From positions 1-35,076 of the forward strand of contig RKSC01000101.1 of assembly GCA_007571085.1 (NCBI GenBank): a stretch of DNA of 35,076 nt. The letters are read 5' to 3'. Origin of the DNA: Synechococcus sp. PNGco_S_binSS4. Its GTDB lineage: Bacteria; Cyanobacteriota; Cyanobacteriia; PCC-6307; Cyanobiaceae. Under the pieces are notes generated by a model. It saw only the letters and a list, made by a program, of their open reading frames with translations. It was not told where the DNA came from and searched no databases. A program made the position numbers and the translations under genes. This document shows, in pieces, positions 18,762-29,796 of the stretch (the first letter of the stretch is position 1; every line of letters starts with the position of its first letter).

Positions 18762-19486
18762 GTCTGGAGCTCAAGGGCGTCAGCTTGAAAATCGCAGGGC
18801 GTCAGTTGATTCACTCCCTGGAGATGTGTCTGAAACCTGGTGAGGTGGTGGGTCTTCTGGGACCCAATGGAGCGGGCAAAACCACCACGTTTAATTTAAT
18901 TACTGGCCAGCTGCAACCCGATGAGGGCACCGTCCTTTTGGACGGGCGCTTGATTACAGGGCTCACCATGTGCCAGAGAGCCCGCCTTGGCTTGGGCTAT
19001 TTACCCCAGGAGGCCAGTGTGTTCCGCTCCATCACCGTGCGGGATAACCTGCTGCTCACCCTGGAACAATCCCAGCTCTCTACCCCTGAGCGTCACCAAC
19101 GGCTCAATCAATTAATTGCAGAGTTCCACCTGGAACCCTTTCTGCAGCGACGCGGTGTTCAACTCTCCGGTGGTGAACGGCGCCGCACCGAGGTGGCCAG
19201 GGCCCTGGCAGTAGGCACCCATGGCCCTCGCTATTTGCTGCTGGATGAGCCTTTTGCTGGAGTGGACCCCCTGGCCGTGCACGATTTGCAAGCCCTGATC
19301 CTGCACCTTAAGGAGCAGCAGGTGGGATTGCTGATAACGGATCACAACGTGCGGGAAACCCTATCCATCACTGATCGCGCCTATATCCTTAACAAAGGTG
19401 CTGTCCTGGCATCTGGTTCTTCTCAAGCTGTAGCCTGTGATCCATTGGTCAAGCGGTATTACCTGGGCGAGCGTTTTACCCTCTAA
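18758..19486 (+). CDS. lptB: LPS export ABC transporter ATP-binding protein LptB
   Basis: GLLGPNGAGKTTTFNLITGQ; LGYLPQEASVFRSITVRDNL; LSGGERRRTEVARAL; LLDEPFAGVDPLAV. Confidence 0.95.
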   Translation: MSLELKGVSLKIAGRQLIHSLEMCLKPGEVVGLLGPNGAGKTTTFNLITGQLQPDEGTVLLDGRLITGLTMCQRARLGLGYLPQEASVFRSITVRDNLLLTLEQSQLSTPERHQRLNQLIAEFHLEPFLQRRGVQLSGGERRRTEVARALAVGTHGPRYLLLDEPFAGVDPLAVHDLQALILHLKEQQVGLLITDHNVRETLSITDRAYILNKGAVLASGSSQAVACDPLVKRYYLGERFTL

Positions 19487-19504
19487 AGAGTTTCTCTGCC
19501 CCCT

Positions 19505-20644
19505 GTGGATCGACGTCTGAGCCTTCTGGATCGCTGGCTCTATGGCGAGCTCCTAGGTCCACTACTGTTTGGCGTGGCCATCTTCACCTTGTTGCTGGTG
19601 ACAGGTGGTGCCCTATTTGACCTGGTGCGCCGGGTGGTGGAAAGGGGCCTACCCGTTGGAGCAGCCATTCAGGTGCTCATCCTGCAGCTACCAGGCTTTC
19701 TGGTCTATGCCTTTCCCATGGCCATGCTCCTGGGCACATTGCTCACCTACAGCAAACTGGCCAGTGGCAATGAGATTACTGCCCTGCGCAGTGTTGGTGT
19801 ATCCACCCGGCGCTATGTGCTACCGGCAGTGGTGTTGGGCCTGGTCTTCAGCCTGGCCAGCTTTATGGTCAGTGATCTAGTGGTGCCCACAAGCAACTAC
19901 AGCTCCTTTGTGATCTTGCAGACTGCCTTGGGCCGCTCTGTGGCCAAAAGCAGTGGTGAGCACATCATCTATCCCCATTTTGCCCAGATCCCCAAGGAGA
20001 GTGGTGGATCTCACCATGGTCTGGCACAACTCTTCTATGCCCGTCAGGCCCAGGATGGTCACCTGCAAGGCATCACTGTGCTGGACATGAGTCGCCCTGG
20101 CATGTTGCAGGTGGTGCAGGCCCGTGAAGCTCACTTTGATCCGGACCAGGGCAGCTGGTTGTTCCGTGATGGCCACACCACCTCCCTGCCCAATGGGGGA
20201 CAGAACCAGTCCCAGCTCAGGTTTGAGGAGCAATTGTATCCAATTGATGACACTCCTTTGCGCCTGGCTGAGGTGCCCACCGATTCTGCCGACATGACTG
20301 CGGCCCAAACCTACATGGCCCAGGCACTCCTGGAGCGAACCGGGAATCTGCAGGCGGCCCGCAAGCTGAGGGTCCGTTTTCAGGAAAAGTTTTCCGTTCC
20401 ACTCAGCTGTCTGGTATTTGCCCTGGTGGGTGCCAGCATTGGGGCCCAGTCCACAGGCAAAACACGGGGGCGCAGCAAAGGCTTTGGCATCAGCCTCATG
20501 GTGATCTTTGGCTATTACATCCTCTTCTTTGTCTTTAGCTCCCTTGGTGTCCAGGGAATCCTCCCCCCCTATCTCTCGGCCTGGATACCGGTTGCCATTG
20601 GCCTCACGGCAGGTCTGGCTCTGCTTTACCGATCCAGCCGCTAA
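19505..20644 (+). CDS. LptF/LptG-family (YjgP/YjgQ) permease
   Basis: Multi-TM N-terminus (LDRWLYGELLGPLLFGVAIFTLLLV), C-terminal RFQEKFSVPLSCLVFALVGASIGAQ; operonic with lptB. Confidence 0.9.
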   Translation: MDRRLSLLDRWLYGELLGPLLFGVAIFTLLLVTGGALFDLVRRVVERGLPVGAAIQVLILQLPGFLVYAFPMAMLLGTLLTYSKLASGNEITALRSVGVSTRRYVLPAVVLGLVFSLASFMVSDLVVPTSNYSSFVILQTALGRSVAKSSGEHIIYPHFAQIPKESGGSHHGLAQLFYARQAQDGHLQGITVLDMSRPGMLQVVQAREAHFDPDQGSWLFRDGHTTSLPNGGQNQSQLRFEEQLYPIDDTPLRLAEVPTDSADMTAAQTYMAQALLERTGNLQAARKLRVRFQEKFSVPLSCLVFALVGASIGAQSTGKTRGRSKGFGISLMVIFGYYILFFVFSSLGVQGILPPYLSAWIPVAIGLTAGLALLYRSSR

Positions 20645-20667
20645 GAAGCAGGAAGGGGAGTCTACCA

Positions 20668-21624
20668 TTGGGGCTGCTTAAAAGTATGGGTGTGCCGGGT
20701 GCTCTCTTGCCAGCCACGGATCTAATGGCCGCCTTGGGGTGGTCTGCCCTGGTGTTGTTTCTTCTGGCCCTACCCATGGCCTTTTGGGGTCTCATGGTCA
20801 GGGATCGGTTGCAACGGGTGAGCACCACCTTGGTTGCAGGGGCCAACCTTTTCCTGGCAGCCCTATTGCTGCACCGCTGGCTGGATACGGGTCACTTTCC
20901 AGTGAGCAATCTTTATGAGTCCCTGTGTTTTCTCAGCTGGTGTGCCAGCTTTACCCAACTGCTGCTCATGCGCCTGTCTCCCCATAATTGGGTACCTGCC
21001 CTGACAACACCCTTAGCCCTGGGCACCTTGGCCTTTGCTTCTTTTGCCCTGCCATCTTCCCTACAGGTGTCCGATGCTTTGGTGCCGGCCCTGCGCTCCG
21101 GTTGGTTGGTGATGCATGTGAGTGTGATTATGGCCAGCTACGGGGCACTGCTGGTGGGTTCTACCTTGGCTGTGGGTGTACTGCTGGCCAACCGGGATCA
21201 AGCCGTGGCCATGCGGGGCAGCTCCATTGGGGGTGGTGGCTTTCGTGCGCCCACCATGGCTGTGGGGGAGAAGCTGGCCAACCTGACCAGCGAAGCCTTC
21301 AGTCAGGCGGAGCGCCTGGATAATCTGAGCTACCGCACCATAACTGTCGGCTTTTTACTCCTCTCTGTGGGCATTATCAGCGGCGCCGTTTGGGCCAATG
21401 AAGCCTGGGGCAGTTGGTGGAGTTGGGACCCTAAGGAAACCTGGGCACTGATTTGTTGGCTGGTCTATGCTGCCTATCTCCACACCCGGCTGAACCGGGG
21501 CTGGCAGGGGCGTCGCTCAGCACTCTTGGCCTCTGCCGGCTTTGTGGTGGTGGTAATCTGCTACATTGGGGTCAATCTTCTTGGTGTTGGTTTGCATAGT
21601 TACGGATGGTTTCTTGGGTCTTAA
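20668..21624 (+). CDS. ccsA: Cytochrome c biogenesis protein CcsA/CcsB (System II, WWD domain)
   Basis: ANEAWGSWWSWDPKETWALICWLVYAAYLHTRLNRGW signature; multi-TM. Confidence 0.95.
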   Translation: MGLLKSMGVPGALLPATDLMAALGWSALVLFLLALPMAFWGLMVRDRLQRVSTTLVAGANLFLAALLLHRWLDTGHFPVSNLYESLCFLSWCASFTQLLLMRLSPHNWVPALTTPLALGTLAFASFALPSSLQVSDALVPALRSGWLVMHVSVIMASYGALLVGSTLAVGVLLANRDQAVAMRGSSIGGGGFRAPTMAVGEKLANLTSEAFSQAERLDNLSYRTITVGFLLLSVGIISGAVWANEAWGSWWSWDPKETWALICWLVYAAYLHTRLNRGWQGRRSALLASAGFVVVVICYIGVNLLGVGLHSYGWFLGS

Positions 21625-21905
21625 TTCCCATTTTCCTGGGTGCGGTTACCGTGCCCAAACCCCTGGCCAAACCCATTGAGATGGAAGGGGTGGAGGTGAT
21701 GAGTGCCATTGATGCATACCAGGGAATTTGCCGTGTTGAGGCAAAACGCCAAGGGGCTCCAGCGGCCATTGTTGAAGGCTCCTGCAGTTGCCTGGCCCAA
21801 CGACTGGAGGCCCTTGACCAGCTGCCAAGCACCTCTGAAGCACTGAAGGCGTTTACTGAAGAGAATCGCCTGGCCTGCGTGTTTGCAGCCATTCTGGAGC
21901 TGTGA
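21606..21905 (+). CDS. Hypothetical small secreted-type protein
   Basis: 99-aa ORF with an N-terminal hydrophobic segment, overlapping the 3' end of ccsA by 19 bp. Confidence 0.5.
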   Translation: MVSWVLIPIFLGAVTVPKPLAKPIEMEGVEVMSAIDAYQGICRVEAKRQGAPAAIVEGSCSCLAQRLEALDQLPSTSEALKAFTEENRLACVFAAILEL

Positions 21906-21922
21906 GGGGGGCCTGCCCTGGA

Positions 21923-22636
21923 TTAGGAAGCAACCTCAATGGGCTTGCGGCTGTTGCGAATGTTGGCAATGGCGGTTCCGTAGTCCGGTGCCTGGAACAC
22001 CGCCGAGCCTGCCACCAGGGCATTGGCACCGGCTTCGATCACGCTCCAGGCATTGCCGGCCTTGACGCCCCCATCCACCTCAATCCAGGGATCCAGTCCC
22101 CGCTCATCACACATCTGGCGCAATTTGCGGATCTTCTCCAGGGCTGCGGGAATAAAACTCTGCCCACCAAAACCAGGGTTGACGGACATGACCAGGACCA
22201 TGTCGCAGAGCTCTAAGCAATAATCCAGGGTACTCAATGGGGTGCTGGGATTTAGGACGGCTCCAGCTTTTTTGCCCAGATCTTTGATTTGGGCCAGGTT
22301 GCGATGGAGATGGGGGCAGGCCTCCACCTGCACATAGATGTGATCGGCTCCTGCCCTGGCAAAGTCCGCCACGTACTTCTCTGGTTCCACGATCATCAGG
22401 TGCACATCCAAGGGCTTGGCTGTTACCCGGCGCAGGGCTGCAACCACCAGTGGACCAATGGTGATGTTGGGCACAAAGCGGCCATCCATCACATCCACAT
22501 GGATCCAATCTGCACCGGCTTTGTCAACAGCCCTCACCTCATCTCCCAGCTGGGCAAAGTCGGCAGAAAGAATGGATGGGGCAATGACAAGGGGCTTGGG
22601 AGACATGGAGTTGCTGGAGTGGGTTGGAGTGGTCAT
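21923..22636 (-). CDS. rpe: Ribulose-phosphate 3-epimerase
   Basis: [54 protein letters not shown]. Track ORF starts at 22753; Met at 22636 or 22606 is more plausible. Confidence 0.96.
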   Translation of the reverse strand: MTTPTHSSNSMSPKPLVIAPSILSADFAQLGDEVRAVDKAGADWIHVDVMDGRFVPNITIGPLVVAALRRVTAKPLDVHLMIVEPEKYVADFARAGADHIYVQVEACPHLHRNLAQIKDLGKKAGAVLNPSTPLSTLDYCLELCDMVLVMSVNPGFGGQSFIPAALEKIRKLRQMCDERGLDPWIEVDGGVKAGNAWSVIEAGANALVAGSAVFQAPDYGTAIANIRNSRKPIEVAS

Positions 22637-22742
22637 TAGCCTAATCAGCCATTGCCAGAGATGGCTGGTGCGGGCTGATACACTAGCCTCCGCTCTGGCC
22701 TGTTTTTGAGGGCAGCGCACCAGCCCTTTGCTTAGGAAATCT

Positions 22743-23747
22743 GTGGACCGCAACCTGATTCAGGAACTGCTGGAAGTTGTCGAACAGGCGGCCATTGCAT
22801 CGGCCCAGCTCACCGGTCAGGGACAGAAAAATGAAGCTGACGCCGCTGCGGTGGAGGCCATGCGCCAGCGCATGGGCACCATTCCCATGAAGGGACGCAT
22901 TGTGATTGGTGAAGGGGAGCGAGATGAAGCACCCATGCTTTACATCGGGGAAGAAGTGGGCAGTGGCCATGGCCCCGGCGTGGACTTCGCCGTTGATCCC
23001 TGTGAGGGCACAAACCTCTGCGCCAATGCCCAGCCCGGCTCCATGGCAGTGCTAGCCGCCAGTGACCGGGGTGGGCTGTTCAATGCACCGGACTTCTACA
23101 TGAACAAGCTGGCAGCACCGCCAGCGGCCAAGGGGAAAGTGGATATCCGTAAGTCCGCCACAGAAAACCTGCAAATCCTGGGGGATTGCCTAGGTCTGGC
23201 CATGGATGAGCTGGTGGTGGTGGTCATGGATCGGGCCCGCCACAAGAGCCTGATTGCTGAGATCCGCAGTGCTGGCGCCCGTGTTAAACCCATTAGTGAC
23301 GGGGACGTGAGTGCCGCCATTGCCTGTGGTTTTTGGGGAACTGGCACCCACTGCCTGATGGGCATCGGTGCTGCCCCTGAGGGGGTGATTTCTGCTGCTG
23401 CCCTCCGTTGCCTGGGGGGTCATTTTCAAGGGCAGCTGGTCTATGATCCCGCAATTGCCATGACCAAGGAGTGGGCCAACCTCACCAAGGAAGGCAACCT
23501 GGCACGGTTGACGGAGATGGGTATTACAGACCCGGACCGTGTTTATGAAGCGGAGGAACTGGCCAATGGTCAGAATGTAGTCTTTGCTGCCAGTGGCATC
23601 ACCGATGGCCTTCTCTTCCACGGCGTGAAGTTTGAGCCGGACTGCACCCGCACCAGCAGCCTAATTATCTCCTCCCTAGATCGCACCGCCCGTTTTACAA
23701 ACACAGTTCACATTAAAGAAGGTGCCGCCAGGGTGGCTTTGCGCTGA
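22743..23747 (+). CDS. glpX: Class II fructose-1,6-/sedoheptulose-1,7-bisphosphatase
   Basis: [56 protein letters not shown]. Probable GTG start at 22743. Confidence 0.96.
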   Translation: MDRNLIQELLEVVEQAAIASAQLTGQGQKNEADAAAVEAMRQRMGTIPMKGRIVIGEGERDEAPMLYIGEEVGSGHGPGVDFAVDPCEGTNLCANAQPGSMAVLAASDRGGLFNAPDFYMNKLAAPPAAKGKVDIRKSATENLQILGDCLGLAMDELVVVVMDRARHKSLIAEIRSAGARVKPISDGDVSAAIACGFWGTGTHCLMGIGAAPEGVISAAALRCLGGHFQGQLVYDPAIAMTKEWANLTKEGNLARLTEMGITDPDRVYEAEELANGQNVVFAASGITDGLLFHGVKFEPDCTRTSSLIISSLDRTARFTNTVHIKEGAARVALR

Positions 23748-23785
23748 GGCACCCGTACCCTCACCAGCTCCCACCTGTCCCACCC

Positions 23786-25093
23786 ATGCACATTGCCGTC
23801 ATTGGCCTCAGTCACCGCACCGCACCAGTGGAGGTGCGGGAACGGCTGAGCATCACCGATGAGGTATTGCCCAGCTCTCTCCAGAGCCTGATGGCCGGAC
23901 AAGAGGTGCAGGAAGCCTCCATTCTGAGCACCTGCAACAGGCTGGAGATTTACACTCTCCTCCGCCAGGCGGAGGAGGGCATTGATGCCATTGCCCACTT
24001 TCTGAGTGAGCACAGCGGCTTGCCTGCAGCTGAGTTGGAGCCCCACTTGTTTGTGCTTCACCACGGGGAGGCCATTGACCATCTGCTACGGGTTGCTGCG
24101 GGCCTCGACAGCTTGGTGCTGGGGGAGGGGCAAATCCTGGCCCAAGTGAAGAAAATGGCCCGCCTGGGACAGGAGCACAAATCCATTGGCCCCATTTTAG
24201 GTCGCCTGCTGAATCAAGCGGTGGCCACTGGCAAGCGGGTGCGCAGTGAAACCAAATTGGGCACCGGAGCTGTTTCCATCAGCAGTGCCGCTGTGGAGCT
24301 GGCCCAACTCAAATGTGGCCAGGAGCGAGGCCAGCACCAGCCTGTGGATCTTGCTGAAGAGCAGGTGGCCGTGGTGGGCTGTGGCCGCATGGGTCGGTTG
24401 CTGGTACAACACCTGGTGGCAAAAGGCTGCACAGAACTCACCCTGGTGAACAGAACCATGGCCCGAGCAGAAGCCTTGGCAAGGGATTTTCCCCAGCTCA
24501 CCATCCACTGTGAGGGTCTAGATCAGCTGGATAAGCAGCTGCAGACAGCTTCCATGGTGTTTACAAGCACGGCAGCAGCCACACCGGTGATCACCAGGAC
24601 ACGGCTGGAGCAGCTGATGCCCATCCGTCGTCTAAAGCTTTTTGATATTGGTGTGCCACGGAATATCACCGCCGATGTGGCCGCCGTGGACGGAGTAGCA
24701 GCCTATGACGTTGATGACCTGGAGGAGGTGGTGGCCCAAAATCGGGCAGCCCGTCAGGCAACGGCCCGGGTGGCAGAAGGGTTGCTGCGCCAGGATGCGG
24801 AGGCTTTTCTCATCTGGTGGGATGGCTTAGAAGCTGTTCCCGTGGTGAACCGGTTACGGCGCTCCATGGAGGAGATTCGCGAGCAGGAACTGCTGAAAGC
24901 CCTGAGCCGCATGGGGCCAGACCTTTCCAGCCGGGAGAAGAACGTGGTGGAGGCCCTTAGCAAAAGTATCATCAATAAGGTGCTACATGGCCCAGTCACC
25001 CGACTGCGGGGTCCCATGGAACGGCAGAAGCGGCTACAACAGCTGGAAGTGGTGCGGGAGTTGTTTGGCCTAGGGGAAACCGATGCTCCCTAA
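23786..25093 (+). CDS. hemA: Glutamyl-tRNA reductase
   Basis: [44 protein letters not shown]. Confidence 0.97.
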   Translation: MHIAVIGLSHRTAPVEVRERLSITDEVLPSSLQSLMAGQEVQEASILSTCNRLEIYTLLRQAEEGIDAIAHFLSEHSGLPAAELEPHLFVLHHGEAIDHLLRVAAGLDSLVLGEGQILAQVKKMARLGQEHKSIGPILGRLLNQAVATGKRVRSETKLGTGAVSISSAAVELAQLKCGQERGQHQPVDLAEEQVAVVGCGRMGRLLVQHLVAKGCTELTLVNRTMARAEALARDFPQLTIHCEGLDQLDKQLQTASMVFTSTAAATPVITRTRLEQLMPIRRLKLFDIGVPRNITADVAAVDGVAAYDVDDLEEVVAQNRAARQATARVAEGLLRQDAEAFLIWWDGLEAVPVVNRLRRSMEEIREQELLKALSRMGPDLSSREKNVVEALSKSIINKVLHGPVTRLRGPMERQKRLQQLEVVRELFGLGETDAP

Positions 25094-25107
25094 GGGGCCT
25101 AAGCCCC

Positions 25108-26451
25108 TTGCAGTTTGTGCCCTCCATCAAGGAGAGTGGGTCTGTCAGCAGCGTGTCCATGAAGCGGGTCTTGGGAATCATTCTCAGCGGTGGCGCTGGA
25201 ACCCGTCTTTTCCCCCTCACAAAAATGCGGGCCAAGCCGGCCGTTCCCCTGGCAGCCAAGTACCGCCTGATTGACATCCCCGTCAGCAACTGCATCAACT
25301 CAGGGATCAACAAGATCTATGCCCTGACCCAGTTCAACAGCGCTTCCCTGAACCGCCACCTTACCCGCACCTATAACCTCTCAGCGGGATTTAGCCAAGG
25401 CTTTGTGGAGGTGCTGGCTGCCCAGCAAACCCCGGAAAGCCCCAGTTGGTTTGAGGGTACTGCCGATGCGGTGCGCAAGTACAAGTGGCTCTTCCAGGAA
25501 TGGGACGTGACGGAGTACCTGATTTTGAGTGGTGACCAGCTCTACCGCATGGACTATGGTGCCTTTGTGGCCTCCCATCGGGCTTTGGGGGCAGACATCA
25601 CCGTGGCGGCTCTGCCGGTCACCCCGGAGCAGGGCCAGAGCTTTGGTCTCATGCGCACTGATGCCTCCCAGCAGATTTTGGAGTTCTGCGAGAAACCCCG
25701 TGGTGAGGCTCTGACGAAGATGCGGGTGGACACCTCCGTCTATGGTCTCTCCGCCGAATCTGCCCGGGAGAAGCCCCATCTTGCCTCCATGGGCATTTAT
25801 GTCTTCAGCCGCAAAGCCCTGTTTGACCTGCTGGATCAAAACCCCGCCGCCACAGATTTTGGCAAGGAGATTATTCCTACGGCACTGCAGAGCTACGACC
25901 TGCGGGCCTACCTCTTTGATGACTACTGGGAGGACATTGGAACGATTCGGGCTTTTTATGAGGCCAACCTGGCATTGACAGAGCAGCCCCAGCCGCCCTT
26001 TTCCTTCTACGACGAAGAGTTCCCCATCTATACACGCCCCCGCTACCTTCCCCCCACCAAGCTCTTGGACAGCCAGGTGACGGAGTCCATCATTGGAGAT
26101 GGCTCCATTTTGAAGACCTGCAGTATTCACCACTCCGTGCTGGGGCTGCGCAGCCGCATCGAGAGTGGTGCTGTCTTGAAGGACACCCTCACCATGGGGA
26201 GTGACTACTACGAGTCCGCTCCCCAACGGGAGGCCTTGAAAGCCCAGGGAGGGATCCCCCTGGGCGTGGGTGCCAACTCCACCATTAAGGGGGCCATCCT
26301 GGACAAAAACGTGCGCATTGGCAACAACGTGCAGATCATCAACAAAGACCACATTCAGGAGGCCGACCGTCCTGAGTTGGGCTTCTACATCCGCAGCAAT
26401 CTGGTGGTGGTAATCAAAAATGCCACCATCCCCAACAACACGGTCATCTGA
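25108..26451 (+). CDS. glgC: Glucose-1-phosphate adenylyltransferase
   Basis: [65 protein letters not shown]. The start is probably downstream, at MKRVLG. Confidence 0.97.
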   Translation: MQFVPSIKESGSVSSVSMKRVLGIILSGGAGTRLFPLTKMRAKPAVPLAAKYRLIDIPVSNCINSGINKIYALTQFNSASLNRHLTRTYNLSAGFSQGFVEVLAAQQTPESPSWFEGTADAVRKYKWLFQEWDVTEYLILSGDQLYRMDYGAFVASHRALGADITVAALPVTPEQGQSFGLMRTDASQQILEFCEKPRGEALTKMRVDTSVYGLSAESAREKPHLASMGIYVFSRKALFDLLDQNPAATDFGKEIIPTALQSYDLRAYLFDDYWEDIGTIRAFYEANLALTEQPQPPFSFYDEEFPIYTRPRYLPPTKLLDSQVTESIIGDGSILKTCSIHHSVLGLRSRIESGAVLKDTLTMGSDYYESAPQREALKAQGGIPLGVGANSTIKGAILDKNVRIGNNVQIINKDHIQEADRPELGFYIRSNLVVVIKNATIPNNTVI

Positions 26452-26540
26452 GCCACCATCTAGCTGCTCCGATTCTCTGACTCTTAGGAGTCCCTTAAGG
26501 CCCGGTTGGCCACACTATCTGTAGCCCAAACGACATTTTC

Positions 26541-27959
26541 ATGAGCAAAGCCCACTTTGGCCTCATTGGCCTCGGTGTGATGGGGGAGAACCTCATCCTC
26601 AATGCCGAGCGCAATGGCTTCAGCAGTGTGGTCTACAACCGCACCCGGGAGAAGACCGATGCCTTCATGGCTGGCCGTGGCTTTGGCAAGGCAATTCAGG
26701 CAGCCCATACCCTGCAGGACTTTGTCCAGCAGCTGGAGCGCCCTCGGCGCATCCTGATGATGATCAAAGCCGGTGCCCCCATTGATGGCACCATCGACAC
26801 CATGGCACCCCTCCTGGAGGAGGGAGACCTGCTCATTGATGGGGGCAATTCCCTCTACACGGATACGGAACGGCGGGTGGAGGCCCTAGAAAGCCGCAGC
26901 TTCGGTTACATCGGCATGGGTATCTCCGGAGGGGCCAAGGGGGCCCTGGAAGGACCCAGCATGATGCCCGGTGGCACCAAGGAGGCTTACCAGGCCATTG
27001 CCAGCTTGGTAGAGACCATGGCAGCCCAGGTGGAGGATGGTCCCTGCGTGGCCTATATGGGTCCAAGGGGGGCTGGCCACTTTGTCAAGACCGTCCACAA
27101 CGGCATTGAATACGGTGTGGAGCAAATCCTGGCGGAGGCCTATGACCTGATGAAGCGTGGGGCTGGCCTCAATGGGGATGCCATGGCTGATGTGATGGGT
27201 GCCTGGAACCAGGTGGAAGAACTCAGCTCCTACCTGGTGGAGATCACTGAGGTGTGCCTACGCAGCAAAGATCCGGAGAGTGGCGGCTACCTGATGGAGA
27301 AGATCTTGGATGTGGCTGGTCAAAAGGGCACGGGCATCTGGACAGTGATTAGCGCCTTGGAGATGGGGGTGGCCGTGCCCACCATCTATGAATCGGTGAA
27401 TGGGCGGGTGATGAGCGCTTTGAAAGCAGAGCGGGTCAAGGCCAGCACTGTTTTGACCGGTGCCCCCCTCAGCCCCCTGGAACTGGGCAGTGTGGCCAAT
27501 GCCATGGCCCCATTGCGGGATGCGGTCATTCTCAGCATCATCACCAGCTATGCCCAGGGCCTTGCCTTGCTGGGGCGCGGCTCGGAGCGACACCAGTACA
27601 ACTTGAACCTCACCACCATTGCCCAGATTTGGAAAGGGGGCTGCATCATCCGGGCCAAGCTGCTGGGCCGCATTCAGGAGGCCTTCCGCAATGATCCCCA
27701 CCTGCCCAATCTGATGATGGATCCCTGGTTCACCCGGCAGATCAATGAACGTCTGGAAAACCTGCGGATGGTTGTGCAGGCCGGTGCCCGGGTGGGCATT
27801 CCCCTCCCCTGCCTCTCCGCAGCGCTCCAGTACATCGACAGCTACCGCTCACCCCGGCTTCCCCAAAATGCTGTTCAGGCCATGCGGGACTGCTTTGGTG
27901 CCCATACCTATGAACGGGTAGATCAGGCAGGGAGCTTTCACACGGAGTGGCTGGCATGA
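26541..27959 (+). CDS. gnd: 6-phosphogluconate dehydrogenase (decarboxylating)
   Basis: FGLIGLGVMGENLILNAERNGFSSVVYNRT; GGAKGALEGPSMMPGG; GPRGAGHFVKTVHNGIEYG. Confidence 0.97.
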   Translation: MSKAHFGLIGLGVMGENLILNAERNGFSSVVYNRTREKTDAFMAGRGFGKAIQAAHTLQDFVQQLERPRRILMMIKAGAPIDGTIDTMAPLLEEGDLLIDGGNSLYTDTERRVEALESRSFGYIGMGISGGAKGALEGPSMMPGGTKEAYQAIASLVETMAAQVEDGPCVAYMGPRGAGHFVKTVHNGIEYGVEQILAEAYDLMKRGAGLNGDAMADVMGAWNQVEELSSYLVEITEVCLRSKDPESGGYLMEKILDVAGQKGTGIWTVISALEMGVAVPTIYESVNGRVMSALKAERVKASTVLTGAPLSPLELGSVANAMAPLRDAVILSIITSYAQGLALLGRGSERHQYNLNLTTIAQIWKGGCIIRAKLLGRIQEAFRNDPHLPNLMMDPWFTRQINERLENLRMVVQAGARVGIPLPCLSAALQYIDSYRSPRLPQNAVQAMRDCFGAHTYERVDQAGSFHTEWLA

Positions 27960-28660
27960 CCCAGTATCACCTGGAAAGCAGCAAGGATCGGGCAACCTTG
28001 GCCCATGATGCCGCTGCCACCATGGCAGCCATCATCCGCACCACCTTGGCCCAGAAGCCCCGCTGTGTCATGGCCCTAGCAGGGGGCACAACGCCGGAGG
28101 CCGCCTATGGCCATCTGGGTCAAGAACCATTGCCCTGGGAACGGGTGGATTTGGTGCTGGGGGATGAGCGCTGGGTGGATGCCAAGGACCCGGCCAGCAA
28201 TGCCCTCATGGTGCGCCGCAGTTTGCTCAGCGGCAGTCGGGCCCATCTGGCCCACCTGCATCCCGTACCCACCCATATGCCCAGCCCTGGGGCTGCCGCC
28301 ATGGCCTACGGGGATCTTCTAAACACCATGTGCCCAGGCCAGCCACCCCAGCTGGATCTGGTGCTCCTGGGCTTGGGCAATGACGGACACACGGCTTCCC
28401 TATTCCCCGGTACCGCTGCTGTGGATGTTAAAGACCAGTGGGTCACAGTGGGCTGGGGTGGTGGCCTACCTCGGGTGTCCATGACCGCCCCCCTACTCAG
28501 TGCTGCCCAGCATGTGGTCATGCTGGTGGCCGGTGCTGCCAAGGACCAAGCCCTCAAACGGCTGCTAGATCCCCATGAAGATCCCGCCCGCACCCCTGCC
28601 AAGCTGGTAACACCCAACAGACCTATCTTGGTACTTGCTGATCAGGAGGCCTTGGGCTGA
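27956..28660 (+). CDS. pgl: 6-phosphogluconolactonase
   Basis: LAGGTTPEAAYGHL; LVLGDERWVDAKDPASN; LVLLGLGNDGHTASLFPG. ATGA overlap with gnd supports a start at 27956. Confidence 0.93.
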   Translation: MTQYHLESSKDRATLAHDAAATMAAIIRTTLAQKPRCVMALAGGTTPEAAYGHLGQEPLPWERVDLVLGDERWVDAKDPASNALMVRRSLLSGSRAHLAHLHPVPTHMPSPGAAAMAYGDLLNTMCPGQPPQLDLVLLGLGNDGHTASLFPGTAAVDVKDQWVTVGWGGGLPRVSMTAPLLSAAQHVVMLVAGAAKDQALKRLLDPHEDPARTPAKLVTPNRPILVLADQEALG

Positions 28661-28663
28661 ACC

Positions 28664-28693
28664 AAGGCCCATTAGATAAAGGCCCATTAGACA
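28664..28693. repeat. 15-bp tandem duplication (AAGGCCCATTAGATA / AAGGCCCATTAGACA)
   Basis: Adjacent copies with one mismatch, immediately after pgl. Confidence 0.9.
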
Positions 28694-28708
28694 ATGGACC
28701 GTAGGTCT

Positions 28709-29785
28709 TCAATGTGCGTGAACATGATCCAGATCAGATGCTGAATAGCCTATGGCGCGCTTCATAAACACATCTGGATCATCACGCCATTGGCCATAGC
28801 CAATACGGCGGTGATCGGTGAGCCAGGCAAGTTTTTCACTGAGGCAAGCTGCCAAATCACCGTCCCGGTGATCCAGCACAAAACCTGCCAGCTCCTCAGA
28901 GGAATCCAGGGCACTGATAACCAAATCCCCAGAGGACTCTGCGCTGGCATCTAAGTTACCAATTTCACCGCGAGCAACAGCATCAATGGTGCCCTCCAGG
29001 AGTGAGGAGAGCATTTCCCTCTCATCCTGGCTATAGATAATGGTGGGTTTATTACCAGATGGGCTATACAATTTTGTTCGACCATCTAGGGCGGGGTTGC
29101 CTCCTGATGGGGCAATGACCCAGTCAGGGCTCCCATCTGTAACCAACAACTCCCTGGGGGTTTCCACATGGATACCTTCCATTAACTGGCCATTGGCTTC
29201 CGCCAGACCCGTAAGTACCAGCAGACGATGCTCGCCGGTGGTTCCTGCTAAAGCCCCAATGCGGACTGTGCCATCCAGTTGTTCATAGCTGGAAAGCCTT
29301 TGCTGGTCTGCAGCACGCACCAGCAGGGATTGGCGGAAAGTCACATGTCCAGAAGTGAACCTCACCGCGGTGTTGCCAGCGGCATCCCGGGTGCGGGAGT
29401 CGAGAATTGTGATACCTCCGCCGATGATATCAAACTCTGGTTCAGCAGCCCTTAACCAAATATCAGGCCATTCAGCAATCCCCCTGCGGGCAAACTGGAG
29501 ACCCGCCCCATCCATGGCTTCCAGGGCATCCAGAAGGGCAGCTTCATAGCCTTGATGCTGATTAAATCCCGTTGAGCCGGCCATGGGATCAGCGCTGTAG
29601 CTGAGGGGTCGGAAGCTGGTGTAGAAGCCCATATTCAGCACAGTTCCCGGTGCTGTGCAGCCCGGGGAAGCGGCAGTGGCTGGCCACCCCAGGCCGCTGG
29701 CCAGCAGGCTCACCAAGCCCACAGCCAGAGCACGGGAGGGTTGAGGTTGAGGGCCCTGTTGCTTCTGCAAGGGGGAAGGGTGCAT
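28709..29785 (-). CDS. Periplasmic substrate-binding protein (PBP2-like, amino-acid-type SBP)
   Basis: Signal-peptide-like N-terminus; LNMGFYTSFRPLSYSADP...GYEAALLDALEAM...DIIGGGITILDSRTRDAAGNTAVRFT...GTIDAVARGEIGNL. Track start at 29800 is TTG; Met at 29785 is preferred. Confidence 0.7.
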   Translation of the reverse strand: MHPSPLQKQQGPQPQPSRALAVGLVSLLASGLGWPATAASPGCTAPGTVLNMGFYTSFRPLSYSADPMAGSTGFNQHQGYEAALLDALEAMDGAGLQFARRGIAEWPDIWLRAAEPEFDIIGGGITILDSRTRDAAGNTAVRFTSGHVTFRQSLLVRAADQQRLSSYEQLDGTVRIGALAGTTGEHRLLVLTGLAEANGQLMEGIHVETPRELLVTDGSPDWVIAPSGGNPALDGRTKLYSPSGNKPTIIYSQDEREMLSSLLEGTIDAVARGEIGNLDASAESSGDLVISALDSSEELAGFVLDHRDGDLAACLSEKLAWLTDHRRIGYGQWRDDPDVFMKRAIGYSASDLDHVHAH

Positions 29786-29796
29786 GGATTCCTGTC

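Noticed and set aside
19877-20668. 263-aa minus-strand ORF
   Set aside because: Antisense to the LptF/G permease; shadow ORF.
25381-26352. 323-aa minus-strand ORF
   Set aside because: Antisense to glgC, with no recognisable motif.
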